Assembly: GCA_964585575.1 (NCBI GenBank)
Contig: CAZPEM010000010.1
Span: forward strand, 1-38,119
Length of the DNA stretch: 38,119 nt
Source of the DNA: UBA4655 sp964585575
GTDB lineage: Bacteria > Planctomycetota > Planctomycetia > Pirellulales > UBA1268
Direction: 5' to 3'
Shown: positions 8,604 through 16,910 of the stretch, piece after piece
Layout of the letters: each line of letters begins with the position of its first letter
Numbering within the stretch: the stretch's first letter is position 1
Notes under the pieces: model-generated
Told to the model about the DNA's origin: nothing
Database searches by the model: none
What the model saw: only the letters and a program-made list of their open reading frames with translations
Translations under genes and position numbers: made by a program

Positions 8604-9410
8604 ATGGTGACAACGCGTTCGTTCGAACTGAACTTTGCGATCGGGGGCTGCGGGCTCCTGCTGGCCGGGCTTCTCTCGACGACGGCGATGGCGGAAGATG
8701 CCGCGCCCGCGCTCATCCCCGCACCTCCCGCGCCGTCTCGGCCGGCGGAGCTGGCGGCGCTCGACACGCCCGAGGGCGAACTCGGCTACGCGCTGGGGCT
8801 GCGGATCGGCGGTCGGATCGCCGCCGACTTCAAGCAGGGGGCCGCGCGGGTCGACTCGGGAGCGCTGGCCCGTGGGCTCGCCGACGCGATCCTCGGCGCG
8901 CCACCGCTGCTTCCGGAGGAGAAGATCGCCCGGTCGCTCGATGCCTTCGACCGGCGGATGCGGGAGCGGGAGCGGGCGTTCCGCGAGGAGCTTGCGGGGA
9001 AGGCCCGGGCCAACAAGGCGAAGGCGGCCGAGTTTCTGGCGGCGAACGCGAAGAAGCGCGGGGTGCGAACGACGCCGAGCGGCCTCCAGTACGAGATTCT
9101 GTCGAAGGGGCAGGGGGGGCAGCCACGGCCCGACCAGGCGGTGCGTGCCCGGTTCGTCGGCCGACACCTCGACGGCAGGGAGTTCGACCGCACGGCCGAA
9201 TCGGAGCCGCCGGCGAGCTTCCCGATCTCGGACGTGATTCCGGGCTGGCAGGAGGCGCTCTCGCTCATGACTCCGGGGTCGAAGTGGCGGCTGTTCGTGC
9301 CGCCGCAGCTCGCCTATGGTGAAGAGGGCAGCCCGCCCGAGATCGAGCCGAACGAACTGCTCGTGTTCGAACTCGAACTCGTCGCGGTCGAAAACGCCCG
9401 TTCGCCGTGA
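8604..9410 (+). CDS. FKBP-type peptidyl-prolyl cis-trans isomerase, exported
   Basis: This 268-residue protein resembles FkpA/Mip. The chosen ATG at 8604 has GAGGTGA upstream and is followed by a signal peptide (GGCGLLLAGLLSTTAMAED, cleavage near residue 31). A helical dimerisation domain with GYALGLRIGG occupies about 50-155, including a charged stalk (RRMRERERAFREE). The FKBP domain follows, beginning at TPSGLQYEIL and including the active-site pattern DGREFDRT, VIPGWQEALSLM, GSKWRLFVPPQLAYGE and LVFELEL. It should catalyse proline isomerisation and assist folding in the periplasm-like compartment. Its stop overlaps or abuts the methyltransferase gene, so both are probably cotranscribed. 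Confidence 0.9.
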   Translation: MVTTRSFELNFAIGGCGLLLAGLLSTTAMAEDAAPALIPAPPAPSRPAELAALDTPEGELGYALGLRIGGRIAADFKQGAARVDSGALARGLADAILGAPPLLPEEKIARSLDAFDRRMRERERAFREELAGKARANKAKAAEFLAANAKKRGVRTTPSGLQYEILSKGQGGQPRPDQAVRARFVGRHLDGREFDRTAESEPPASFPISDVIPGWQEALSLMTPGSKWRLFVPPQLAYGEEGSPPEIEPNELLVFELELVAVENARSP

Positions 9411-9436
9411 GAGCAATGCCGCCGGAGGGGGCGACG

Positions 9437-10705
9437 ATGAGCCGGGCTCACCGATCGATGGCATGGGGGCTTGCGGCGGTGCTCGCCTGCCTCGGGCCCG
9501 TTGCCCGCGGAGTCGACCACTACGCCGCCGCACGGGAGCGGATGGTCGTCGAGGACATCGCCCGCGGCGGGGTCGTCGACCCGCGGGTGCTGGCGAGCAT
9601 GCGGGCGACGCCGAGGCATGAGTTTCTGCCGCCGCAGCAGCGTCCGCTCGCCTACTTCGACATGGGGCTGCCGATCGGGAGCTCGCAGACGATCTCCGGC
9701 CCGTTCGTCGTGGCATTCATGACGGAAAAACTCGAACCGAAGCCGACCGATCGCGTCCTCGAGATAGGCACGGGTAGCGGCTACCAGGCGGCTGTGCTCT
9801 CTCCGCTGGTGAAGACGGTCTTCTCGATCGAGATCGAGGAGGATCTCGGCCGTCGTGCCGCCCGCACGCTCGCGCGTCTCGGCTACAAGAACGTCGTCAC
9901 GCGGATCGGCGACGGCTTCCTCGGCTGGCCCGAGGAGGCCCCGTTCGACAAGATCATCGTCACATGCTCGCCCGAGGCCATTCCCAAGCCGCTCGAGGAG
10001 CAGCTCGCGGAGGGAGGGCGATTGATCATTCCGGTCGGCGAGCGGTACGAGCAGTCGCTCGTGCTTCTCACGAAGCGGGAGGGGAAACTCGCGAGGGAAT
10101 CGCTCGTGCCGAGCCTGTTCGTGCCGATGACGGGCGAGGCCGAGGCCAAGCGGCAGGTCAAGCCCGACGGGACGGCCCCGCAGATTCGAAACGGCGGGTT
10201 CGAGGAGATCGTCGAAGGGGGGAGGCTCCCCGACGTCTGGTACTACGGCCGGCAGGTCGTCGTGCCGGAGTGCGACGATGCCCGCGAAGGCCGACACGTG
10301 CTTCGCCTGGAAAACGCAGAAGCCGGCCGGCCGGCGCAGATCTTCCAGGGATTTCCAGTGGATGGCCGACGCGTCAGCCGACTCGGGGTCGCTCTCGACA
10401 TCCGCGGGGAGATGCTTCGGCCCGGCCGTTCCGTGGACGAGGTTCCGGCCGTATGGATCCAGTTTTTCGACGGATCGCGAATGCGGACGACGCGGGCCCG
10501 CTTCGGGGGCTGGCTGGGAACATTCGAGTGGCGGCGGGTCGATCACGAGTTCGTCGTTCCGCTCTGGGCGACCGAGGCGATCATCCAAATCGGTCTGATC
10601 GGGGCCACGGGACGCCTCGAGGCCGATGCAGTTCTTCTCCGGGCCGTCCCGAGGGAGGAATCGGCTGAAAAACCCGAGACAGTCGGGCCTGACCCGGCTC
10701 GATAG
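9437..10705 (+). CDS. pcm: Protein-L-isoaspartate O-methyltransferase with signal peptide and C-terminal beta-sandwich-like domain
   Basis: This 422-residue protein carries a PCMT domain at about residues 30-215. Recognisable motifs are GSSQTISGPFVVAFMTE, the SAM-binding VLEIGTGSGYQAAVLS, and FDKIIVTCSPEAIP. The enzyme methylates L-isoaspartyl residues in damaged proteins. I start it at ATG 9437 because GGAGGGG lies 7 nt upstream and a hydrophobic signal-like segment follows (MAWGLAAVLACLGPVARG). A GTG at 9407 overlapping the FKBP stop would add 10 residues. The last 190 residues are not part of classic PCMT. Their opening, NGGFEE with PDVWYY and RHVLRLEN further on, looks like a carbohydrate-binding jelly-roll domain. 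Export of a SAM-dependent enzyme is odd, and the N-terminus could instead be a membrane anchor. Confidence 0.87.
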   Translation: MSRAHRSMAWGLAAVLACLGPVARGVDHYAAARERMVVEDIARGGVVDPRVLASMRATPRHEFLPPQQRPLAYFDMGLPIGSSQTISGPFVVAFMTEKLEPKPTDRVLEIGTGSGYQAAVLSPLVKTVFSIEIEEDLGRRAARTLARLGYKNVVTRIGDGFLGWPEEAPFDKIIVTCSPEAIPKPLEEQLAEGGRLIIPVGERYEQSLVLLTKREGKLARESLVPSLFVPMTGEAEAKRQVKPDGTAPQIRNGGFEEIVEGGRLPDVWYYGRQVVVPECDDAREGRHVLRLENAEAGRPAQIFQGFPVDGRRVSRLGVALDIRGEMLRPGRSVDEVPAVWIQFFDGSRMRTTRARFGGWLGTFEWRRVDHEFVVPLWATEAIIQIGLIGATGRLEADAVLLRAVPREESAEKPETVGPDPAR

Positions 10706-10797
10706 GCCTTGGAAAGCCCGTCTGCTGAGAGCCGGGGACAGGCTCGGGGCAGCCGGGATCAGCCCAATCGCCAGCCGTTAAATTCTTCGCAGAATGC

Positions 10798-10825
10798 TTG
10801 CATTGCCCAGACCCCACATTATTCT
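10798..10825 (+). promoter_or_regulatory. Possible sigma-70-like promoter
   Basis: TTGCAT at 10798-10803 and TATTCT at 10820-10825 are separated by 16 bp, about 45 bp before the ATG of the TIGR03000 gene. The region is visibly less GC-rich than its surroundings. This is consensus matching only, and planctomycete promoters are poorly defined. Confidence 0.3.
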
Positions 10826-10870
10826 TGGGCCTCGGCGACCCTCATATCAGCGGTTTTCCAAAGGAAAAAC

Positions 10871-12049
10871 ATGATGCAACGGCATTCGATTCGAGTTCTC
10901 GGCGCGGGCATGGCTGTCGCGCTCGTTGTGGTTGGCGGCATCGCGGAGGCCGGTTGGCGTCACTGGGGTTCTGGGGGCGGCAGCCACGGTTCCTCGGGCG
11001 GAAGCTACGGCTCGTCCGGCGGGAGCTACGGTTCCTCTGGTGGGAGCCACGGTTCCTCTGGCGGCAGTTACGGCTCGTCCGGTGGCAGCCACGGTTCGTC
11101 CGGTGGCAGCCATGGTTCGTCCGGTGGCTATGGCTGGCACGGCCGCTGGCATGCCCGACACGCTTCGCACGGCAGCTCCGGTGGCTCGTACGGTTCGCAT
11201 GGTTCGTCTGGCGGCTCGTACGGGTCGTCGGGTGGTTCGTACGGCTCGTATGGCGGCTCGTCTGGCTCGTATGGCGGCTCGTCTGGCTCGTATGGCGGCC
11301 ATGTCTCGCACGGCTATGTCACCGAGCGGGTGATTTCCGACCAGGGGGTCTCCCGCGAGAAGGTCGAAGGCTATCGCGTGATCGACGACCGGCCGGCTGC
11401 GGGCAGCGAGACGATCAAGGCGCCGGCCCCGGCTCCGGCAGCGGGGGGCGACAAGACGTCGAGCCTGCGTGTCCCGGCCGACGCCGGCATGCTCGTGGTG
11501 CATGTCCCCGAGTCGGGAAAGGTGTTCATCAACGGCTCCGAGACCAAGGCCGTCGGTTCCGTCCGTCGGTTCCTCTCCCGCGGCCTGAAGGCCGGCGAGA
11601 AGTACGACTTCCAGGTTCGCGTGGTCGCCGACGAGAACGGCACGCCCGCGGAGCAGGTGAAGGTCGTTTCGCTCTCGGCGGGCGAGCAGCGTGAGGTGGA
11701 GTTCGCCGCGGCCGAGAAGAAGACGGGCCGCACGTCTCTGACGCTCCGGGTTCCGGCCGACGCCAAGGTCTGGCTCGCCGGAAAGCCCACGAACGCCTCG
11801 GGCACGGTTCGCCGGTTCGAGACGGAGGCCCTCAAGCCGGGCGAGCGGTGGAGCGGCTACGAGGTTCGGGTTGTGACGACCGAGGCCGGCACGGAAAAGG
11901 TCACCCGCAAGGTGATCGACCTCGTCGGCGGCGAGTCGATGAAACTCGCCCTCAGGAGCGACGAGCTCCATGCCGATGAAGGAAAGATGACGGTCGAGCA
12001 GTCGGCCGGATCGTCCGCGCCGGTTTCCGGAGTGGCCTCGGTCCGCTGA
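10871..12049 (+). CDS. Ser/Gly/Tyr/His-rich exported protein with two TIGR03000 domains
   Basis: This 392-residue secreted or surface protein begins with a signal peptide (VLGAGMAVALVVVGGIAEAG). Residues about 32-150 are a low-complexity tract made of SSGGSYG and SSGGSHG units, with a Trp/His patch in the middle. Two homologous domains of about 75 residues follow (about 198-278 and 292-368). Each starts with LRVPADA and contains a small-residue strand, a GSVRRF or GTVRRF turn, and LKAGEKYDFQVR or LKPGERWSGYEVR. This is the TIGR03000 domain, which is known essentially only from planctomycetes. ATG-ATG at 10871/10874 is preceded by AAGGAAAAAC. The function is unknown; a structural or matrix role is plausible from composition only. 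Confidence 0.87.
   Translation: MMQRHSIRVLGAGMAVALVVVGGIAEAGWRHWGSGGGSHGSSGGSYGSSGGSYGSSGGSHGSSGGSYGSSGGSHGSSGGSHGSSGGYGWHGRWHARHASHGSSGGSYGSHGSSGGSYGSSGGSYGSYGGSSGSYGGSSGSYGGHVSHGYVTERVISDQGVSREKVEGYRVIDDRPAAGSETIKAPAPAPAAGGDKTSSLRVPADAGMLVVHVPESGKVFINGSETKAVGSVRRFLSRGLKAGEKYDFQVRVVADENGTPAEQVKVVSLSAGEQREVEFAAAEKKTGRTSLTLRVPADAKVWLAGKPTNASGTVRRFETEALKPGERWSGYEVRVVTTEAGTEKVTRKVIDLVGGESMKLALRSDELHADEGKMTVEQSAGSSAPVSGVASVR
11000..11302 (+). repeat. Degenerate in-frame tandem repeat encoding GSSGGSYG/H units
   Basis: The DNA repeats units of roughly 21 bp built on GGCGGCAGCTACGGTTCGTC, with variation between the Tyr and His codon and synonymous changes. A short unique His/Trp-coding stretch (about 11130-11170) interrupts it. 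It encodes the low-complexity segment of the TIGR03000 protein and is a candidate for length variation between strains. Confidence 0.8.
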
Positions 12050-12118
12050 TCGCCTGGATCGTCCAACGTGTGTCAGGGCTTCGGACGGATGGAGCCCGAT
12101 CGTCAGTTCACCGGGTGA

Positions 12119-12151
12119 CGCCGGCGGCCCCAGAAACCGGGGCCGCCGGCG
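12119..12151. terminator. Strong GC hairpin between two genes
   Basis: Perfect 13-bp stem (12119-12131 with 12139-12151) closing a 7-nt loop, AGAAACC. It lies 70 bp after the TIGR03000 stop and 19 bp before the next ATG. It is followed by ATTCGG rather than a T tract, so it is either a U-less terminator or a leader structure for the gene at 12170. Confidence 0.55.
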
Positions 12152-12169
12152 ATTCGGACTACCTCGACC

Positions 12170-12814
12170 ATGCGTAGTCGGGCTCTGAAGTTGCTCGTCT
12201 CGGCGGCGATCATCTTCCATCTCGCGGCCGTGATCCTGCCGCCACTGGCCGGGCCTCCGCCGGCGAGCAGGCTTGCGACCGCGGTCATGCAGCCGCTGAG
12301 GCCCTACGTGGGGCTGCTCTACCTGGGGCACGGCTATCGCTTCTTCGCCCCCGATCCGGGCCCGGGGCATTCGATCGAGTACGTCGTGACGCGGTCCGAC
12401 GGCTCGACCGTCAGCGGTCGGATCCCCGACGCGACGAAGGACCGTCCGCGACTGGCGTACCACCGCAGGTTCATGGTCAGCGAGAAGATCGCCGCCCAGG
12501 TTCCGCCGCCCGACGTGCCCCAGGAGGTTCGCGACGAGGCGCGACGCACCTGGTTGCCGCTCGTGAAAGGGGTCGCCCGCCGCCTCCTCGACGACCATGA
12601 CGGCGAGCAGGTGCAGCTGACGCTCGTGCAGCATTTCCTGCCGGGTCCGGAGGAAGTGCTCGCCGGAACCGTGGAGCCCGACAATCGATCTTCGCTCGGC
12701 TCCTTCGCGCGGGCGACGGCCGTCGGGAGGGCCGTCGCCGTCGTGGGCGGCCCGGACGTTCCAGAAAACGACGCGGCCGTCGAGGGGATCGCCCAGGGGG
12801 AGATCGCCCGATGA
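12170..12814 (+). CDS. Hypothetical protein with N-terminal membrane segment, partner of HTTM protein
   Basis: This is a 214-residue protein with an N-terminal hydrophobic helix (LLVSAAIIFHLAAVILPPLAG), either a signal anchor or a signal peptide. A predicted soluble region follows. The segment GHGYRFFAPDPGPG near residue 55 resembles the soluble part found in or next to HTTM-domain proteins of planctomycetes, but I cannot assign an activity. The stop is part of an ATGA overlap with the HTTM gene, so the two are almost certainly cotranslated and may act together. A strong hairpin sits just before the start. Confidence 0.75.
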   Translation: MRSRALKLLVSAAIIFHLAAVILPPLAGPPPASRLATAVMQPLRPYVGLLYLGHGYRFFAPDPGPGHSIEYVVTRSDGSTVSGRIPDATKDRPRLAYHRRFMVSEKIAAQVPPPDVPQEVRDEARRTWLPLVKGVARRLLDDHDGEQVQLTLVQHFLPGPEEVLAGTVEPDNRSSLGSFARATAVGRAVAVVGGPDVPENDAAVEGIAQGEIAR

Positions 12815-13779
12815 GCTCCGTGCCACGGTCGCCGTCGCGGTCGATCGCTGCGGCCTTCTTCGGCTGGTGTCGCGGCTGGGCCGACGCCTGGGACCGATTC
12901 TTCTTCACTCCCTCCGGCCCCCGTCACCTCGCGGCGATCCGGATCGCCACGGGCGTGCTCTGCACATGGTCGTGCATCGTCTGGCTGATGGACGTCGAGG
13001 GATTCTTCGGTGATGCCGGCTGGCTGCGGGCCGACGAGGTGTGGCGGATGAACGACCAGCCCTGGCAGTGGAGCTGGTATTTCGCGACGTCCAGTCCCGA
13101 GCTGCGACTGGCGGCGGCGATCGTCGCCCTCGTCGCGGCGGTCGCCCTTACGATCGGGCTTGCGACGCCGGTCGCGGCGTGGGTCTCGCTCGGAGCCCTG
13201 GTGAGCGCGGCCAACCGGGCGCCTTTGAACATCTTCGGCTTCGACGACATCCTCGGCATCCTCCTCATTTCGCTCGCCATCGGGCCGGCGGGCCGAGCCT
13301 GGTCGCTCGACCGGCGGTTCTCCATGCGAGCCGCGCCGGAGCGGGGCAGGGCGGAGGAGCAGCGGTCGGTCCGCGGCACGATCGCGATCCGGATCCTGCA
13401 GCTGACGCTTTGCGTCATCTACTTCTTCTCCGGCTGCGGAAAGCTGCTCGGCGCGAGCTGGTGGGAGGGGACGGCCCTCTGGGGATCGGTGGCCAACGGG
13501 CAGTATCGGACGCTCGACCTGACCTGGATGGCGGGCCACACCTGGCTCGTGAACCTCATCACCCTGTCGACGCTCTTCTGGGAGGTCTCGTACGCCGCCA
13601 TCATCTGGCCCCCGCTCACGCGTCCGATCGCGCTGGCGATGGCGGTGCTCGTGCATCTCGGCATCGGCCTGGCGATGGGAATGCTGGAGTTCGGCCTCGC
13701 GATGATCGTGGCCAACATGGCCTTTGTCGGGCCGCTCTTCGGTGACGAGACCCGATCCAGGCCTGCCGCGGAGCGGTGA
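12811..13779 (+). CDS. HTTM domain-containing membrane protein (vitamin K-dependent gamma-carboxylase-like)
   Basis: This 322-residue multi-pass protein fits the HTTM (horizontally transferred transmembrane) family. It has about six or seven hydrophobic segments, a Trp-rich region early on, and IYFFSGCGKLLGASWWEGTALW at about 205-225, a typical HTTM core. HTTM is homologous to the membrane part of vitamin K-dependent gamma-carboxylase. Bacterial members lack the full eukaryotic catalytic region and mostly have no assigned substrate. It overlaps the upstream hypothetical gene by 4 bp, and its TGA overlaps the ATG of truA by 1 bp. Confidence 0.83.
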   Translation: MSSVPRSPSRSIAAAFFGWCRGWADAWDRFFFTPSGPRHLAAIRIATGVLCTWSCIVWLMDVEGFFGDAGWLRADEVWRMNDQPWQWSWYFATSSPELRLAAAIVALVAAVALTIGLATPVAAWVSLGALVSAANRAPLNIFGFDDILGILLISLAIGPAGRAWSLDRRFSMRAAPERGRAEEQRSVRGTIAIRILQLTLCVIYFFSGCGKLLGASWWEGTALWGSVANGQYRTLDLTWMAGHTWLVNLITLSTLFWEVSYAAIIWPPLTRPIALAMAVLVHLGIGLAMGMLEFGLAMIVANMAFVGPLFGDETRSRPAAER

Positions 13780-14578
13780 TGACTGCCCGCTCGATCCTGC
13801 TCCACCTGGCCTACGAGGGCACCCGCTACAGCGGGTGGCAGGCCCAGCCCGGGCTGCCGACCGTGCAGGGCACCCTCGCGGAGGCGATCCGGTCGATCAG
13901 CGGCGAGGCGGTCGAGCCCCGCGGCATGAGCCGCACCGACGCCGGCGTCCACGCGGTCGCCCAGCGGGCGGTCTTCACGACGACGAAGGACCTGTCGGCC
14001 CGGCGGTGGCGCAACGCGCTCAATGCGAGGCTCCCCGACGACATCGCCGTCGTGGATTCGTGCGAGGTGCCGGCGGGCTACGACCCCGTCGCCGCGGCCC
14101 TCCGCAAGCGGTATCGCTACCGGATTCACGACGCCGCGTGGCGGCCGGTGGTCGGCCGGCGGTTCGTCTGGCGGTGGCGGTCGAAGCTCGACGAGCAGCG
14201 GATGGCCGCGGCCGCGGCGGCCCTCGTCGGCGAGCACGACTTCACGAGCTTCGAGGCGACCCCCTCCACGCGGATCTCGAAAGTGCGCACAATCTATTCG
14301 CTCACGGTGACGCGGCGGGACGGGTTCGACGACCAGCCCGGCGCGGAGGTGTGGGTGGAGGTGGAGGGAAACGGTTTCCTTCACAACATGGTGAGGATCA
14401 TCGTCGGCACGCTCGTGATGGTTGGGGCGGGTCGCCGCGATCCCGAATGGGTCGCGGCGGCGGTCGCCGCCCGCGATCGGAAGGCCGCCGGCCCGACGGC
14501 CCCTCCCGAGGGGCTCGTGTTGGCGGGCGCCGATATCGCACCGTTTCATCTCGCACCGCTTCAAAGTTCGATTGAACC

Positions 14579-15442
<864 letters not shown>

Positions 15443-15489
15443 ATCGCGGCTGCGATCAACACCCAGTTCGTCCGGGTTTTCCGTGGGTC

Positions 15490-15692
15490 GGGGGTGCCCC
15501 TGCCACGTCTCCGGACGTTGCCTGCGGCCTTCCAGGCCTCCGGTCACTGCATGTCCGCTTCGCTTCGCCATCCATGGCTGCGCTCGCTCCCATAGCCCGG
15601 CGACATGGCAGGGGCACCCCCTCCTGCACTACCCCCTTGAAAACGCGGTTGACGCGGGGGGGCTCCAGCCGTGACAACCGTGGTGCAAAGCA
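15490..15692. repeat. Intergenic repeat with 16-bp inverted ends
   Basis: GGGGGTGCCCCTGCCA at 15490-15505 is an exact reverse complement of 15606-15621, enclosing about 100 bp. Several bases beyond the stem also match. A purine/GC-rich tail with CAGCCGTGACAACCGTGG follows at about 15667-15684. A diverged, shortened relative lies upstream of the coiled-coil gene (16768-16840). The element occupies most of the 284-bp gap between the kinase gene and accA. No coding potential was seen. Confidence 0.6.
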
Positions 15693-15726
15693 CCCCCGGG
15701 AGGAGCCCTCGCGGACGAAATCCACC

Positions 15727-16692
15727 ATGAGCCGAGGCCTGCATCGACTGCCGCTCGAGAAGCCGATCTACGAGATCGAGGACCGGATCGCCGCCCTCGA
15801 GACCGCGCCCCTGGGGGGGCCCGAGCAGGAAGAGATCAAGCGGCTCCGCCGCGAGATGGTGGAGGTGCAGAAGAAGATCTTCAGCAGCCTCGACCCCTGG
15901 CAGACCGTCGAGGTCGCGAGGCACCCCGACCGTCCGAAGACGAGCGACTACCTCCAGATGGTGTTCGACGAGTTCGTCGAGCTTCACGGCGACAAGGCAT
16001 TCGGCGACGACCCGGCCCTCGTGGCCGGCTTCGCGAAGCTCGACCGCCATCGCGTGCTCGTGCTCGGCCATCAGAAGGGAAAGACGCTCGCCGAGCGGCA
16101 GGCCTGCCACTTCGGCTGCGCGCATCCCGAGGGCTACCGCAAGGCGATGGGGAAGATGCGGCTGGCGGCGAAGTTCGGGCTGCCGGTGGTCGCGCTCATC
16201 GACACGCCGGGCGCCTATCCGGGCGTCGGCGCCGAGGAGCGCGGGCAGGCGCAGGTGATCGCCGAGAGCATGTTCCTCATGGCCACGCTGCCCGTGCCGA
16301 TCGTCTGCGTCGTGATCGGGGAAGGGGGGTCGGGCGGGGCGCTCGGGATCGGCGTCGGCGACCGTGTCGCGATCCTCGAGCATGCCTACTACAGCGTCAT
16401 CAGCCCCGAGGGCTGCGCGGGGATCCTCTGGAAGAGCGCCGAATACAAGACCCACGCCGCGAAGGCCCTGCGGATGCGTGCGAAGGATCTCACGGAGCTC
16501 GGCGTGGTGGATGCCGTGATCGAGGAGCCGCCTGGGGGCGCCCATCGCGACCCGCGGCAGATGGGAGTGCGGCTGAAGACCTACCTCGTGCGGAGCCTGC
16601 GGGAGCTCGTCGGCACGAGCGGCGAAGCGCTCGTCGCCTCGCGGTACGAGAAGTTCCGCCGCATGGGCACGTTCCTCGACGCGACCGCGTAG
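15727..16692 (+). CDS. accA: Acetyl-CoA carboxylase carboxyltransferase subunit alpha
   Basis: This 321-residue protein forms, with AccD, the carboxyltransferase that makes malonyl-CoA for fatty-acid synthesis. The N-terminal LEKPIYEIEDRIAALE is a classic AccA opening and supports ATG 15727. Family motifs are HPDRPKTSDYL, ELHGDKAFGDDPA, GHQKGKT, FGCAHPEGYRKAMG, LIDTPGAYPGVGAEERGQ, IGEGGSGGALGIGVGD, and YYSVISPEGCAGILW. The length is normal. accD is not adjacent. A 62-bp part of the 3' region (16499-16560) has a diverged copy at 18015-18078. Confidence 0.96.
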   Translation: MSRGLHRLPLEKPIYEIEDRIAALETAPLGGPEQEEIKRLRREMVEVQKKIFSSLDPWQTVEVARHPDRPKTSDYLQMVFDEFVELHGDKAFGDDPALVAGFAKLDRHRVLVLGHQKGKTLAERQACHFGCAHPEGYRKAMGKMRLAAKFGLPVVALIDTPGAYPGVGAEERGQAQVIAESMFLMATLPVPIVCVVIGEGGSGGALGIGVGDRVAILEHAYYSVISPEGCAGILWKSAEYKTHAAKALRMRAKDLTELGVVDAVIEEPPGGAHRDPRQMGVRLKTYLVRSLRELVGTSGEALVASRYEKFRRMGTFLDATA

Positions 16693-16747
16693 CGGTTCCC
16701 GGGCTCGCCGCACTCACGAAGCCGCGGTCGATGTGGGCGTCCACGAG

Positions 16748-16768
16748 CCCCCGCCTTCCCTGCGGGGG
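16748..16768. terminator. GC hairpin after accA
   Basis: CCCCCGC (16748-16754) pairs with GCGGGGG (16762-16768) across a 7-nt loop, 55 bp after the accA stop. There is no T tract. It could be a weak terminator, or the edge of the repeat that follows. Confidence 0.4.
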
Positions 16769-16840
16769 TGCCGGCCCCCGGTGCCACGAATATGGCGGGG
16801 GATTCAGCTTGACAACGGCGATGAACCCCCCGCACACTTT
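16768..16840. repeat. Diverged short copy of the intergenic repeat
   Basis: GGGGGTGCC, then TGCCACG, ATGGCGGGG, and a tail CAGCTTGACAACGGCG appear in the same order as in the 15490-15692 element, but without the roughly 90-bp interior. It sits directly upstream of the coiled-coil gene. The relationship was seen by eye and the boundaries are approximate. Confidence 0.4.
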
Positions 16841-16910
16841 CTTTCGATCGGTCGGCCCGGCTCCCCGGGGATTCCATTTCAGCCGAACGCCCTTGTTGGA
16901 GGAGCATTCC

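Noticed and set aside
10847..12826. 659-codon minus-strand open frame opposite the TIGR03000 gene
   Set aside because: Antisense of the Ser/Gly repeat gives an Arg/Ala repeat, the expected artefact. It also crosses two genes and a strong hairpin.
16748..16840. Possible promoter TTGACAAC near 16810
   Set aside because: The sequence is part of a repeat shared with the gap before accA, and no matching -10 element was found at proper spacing.
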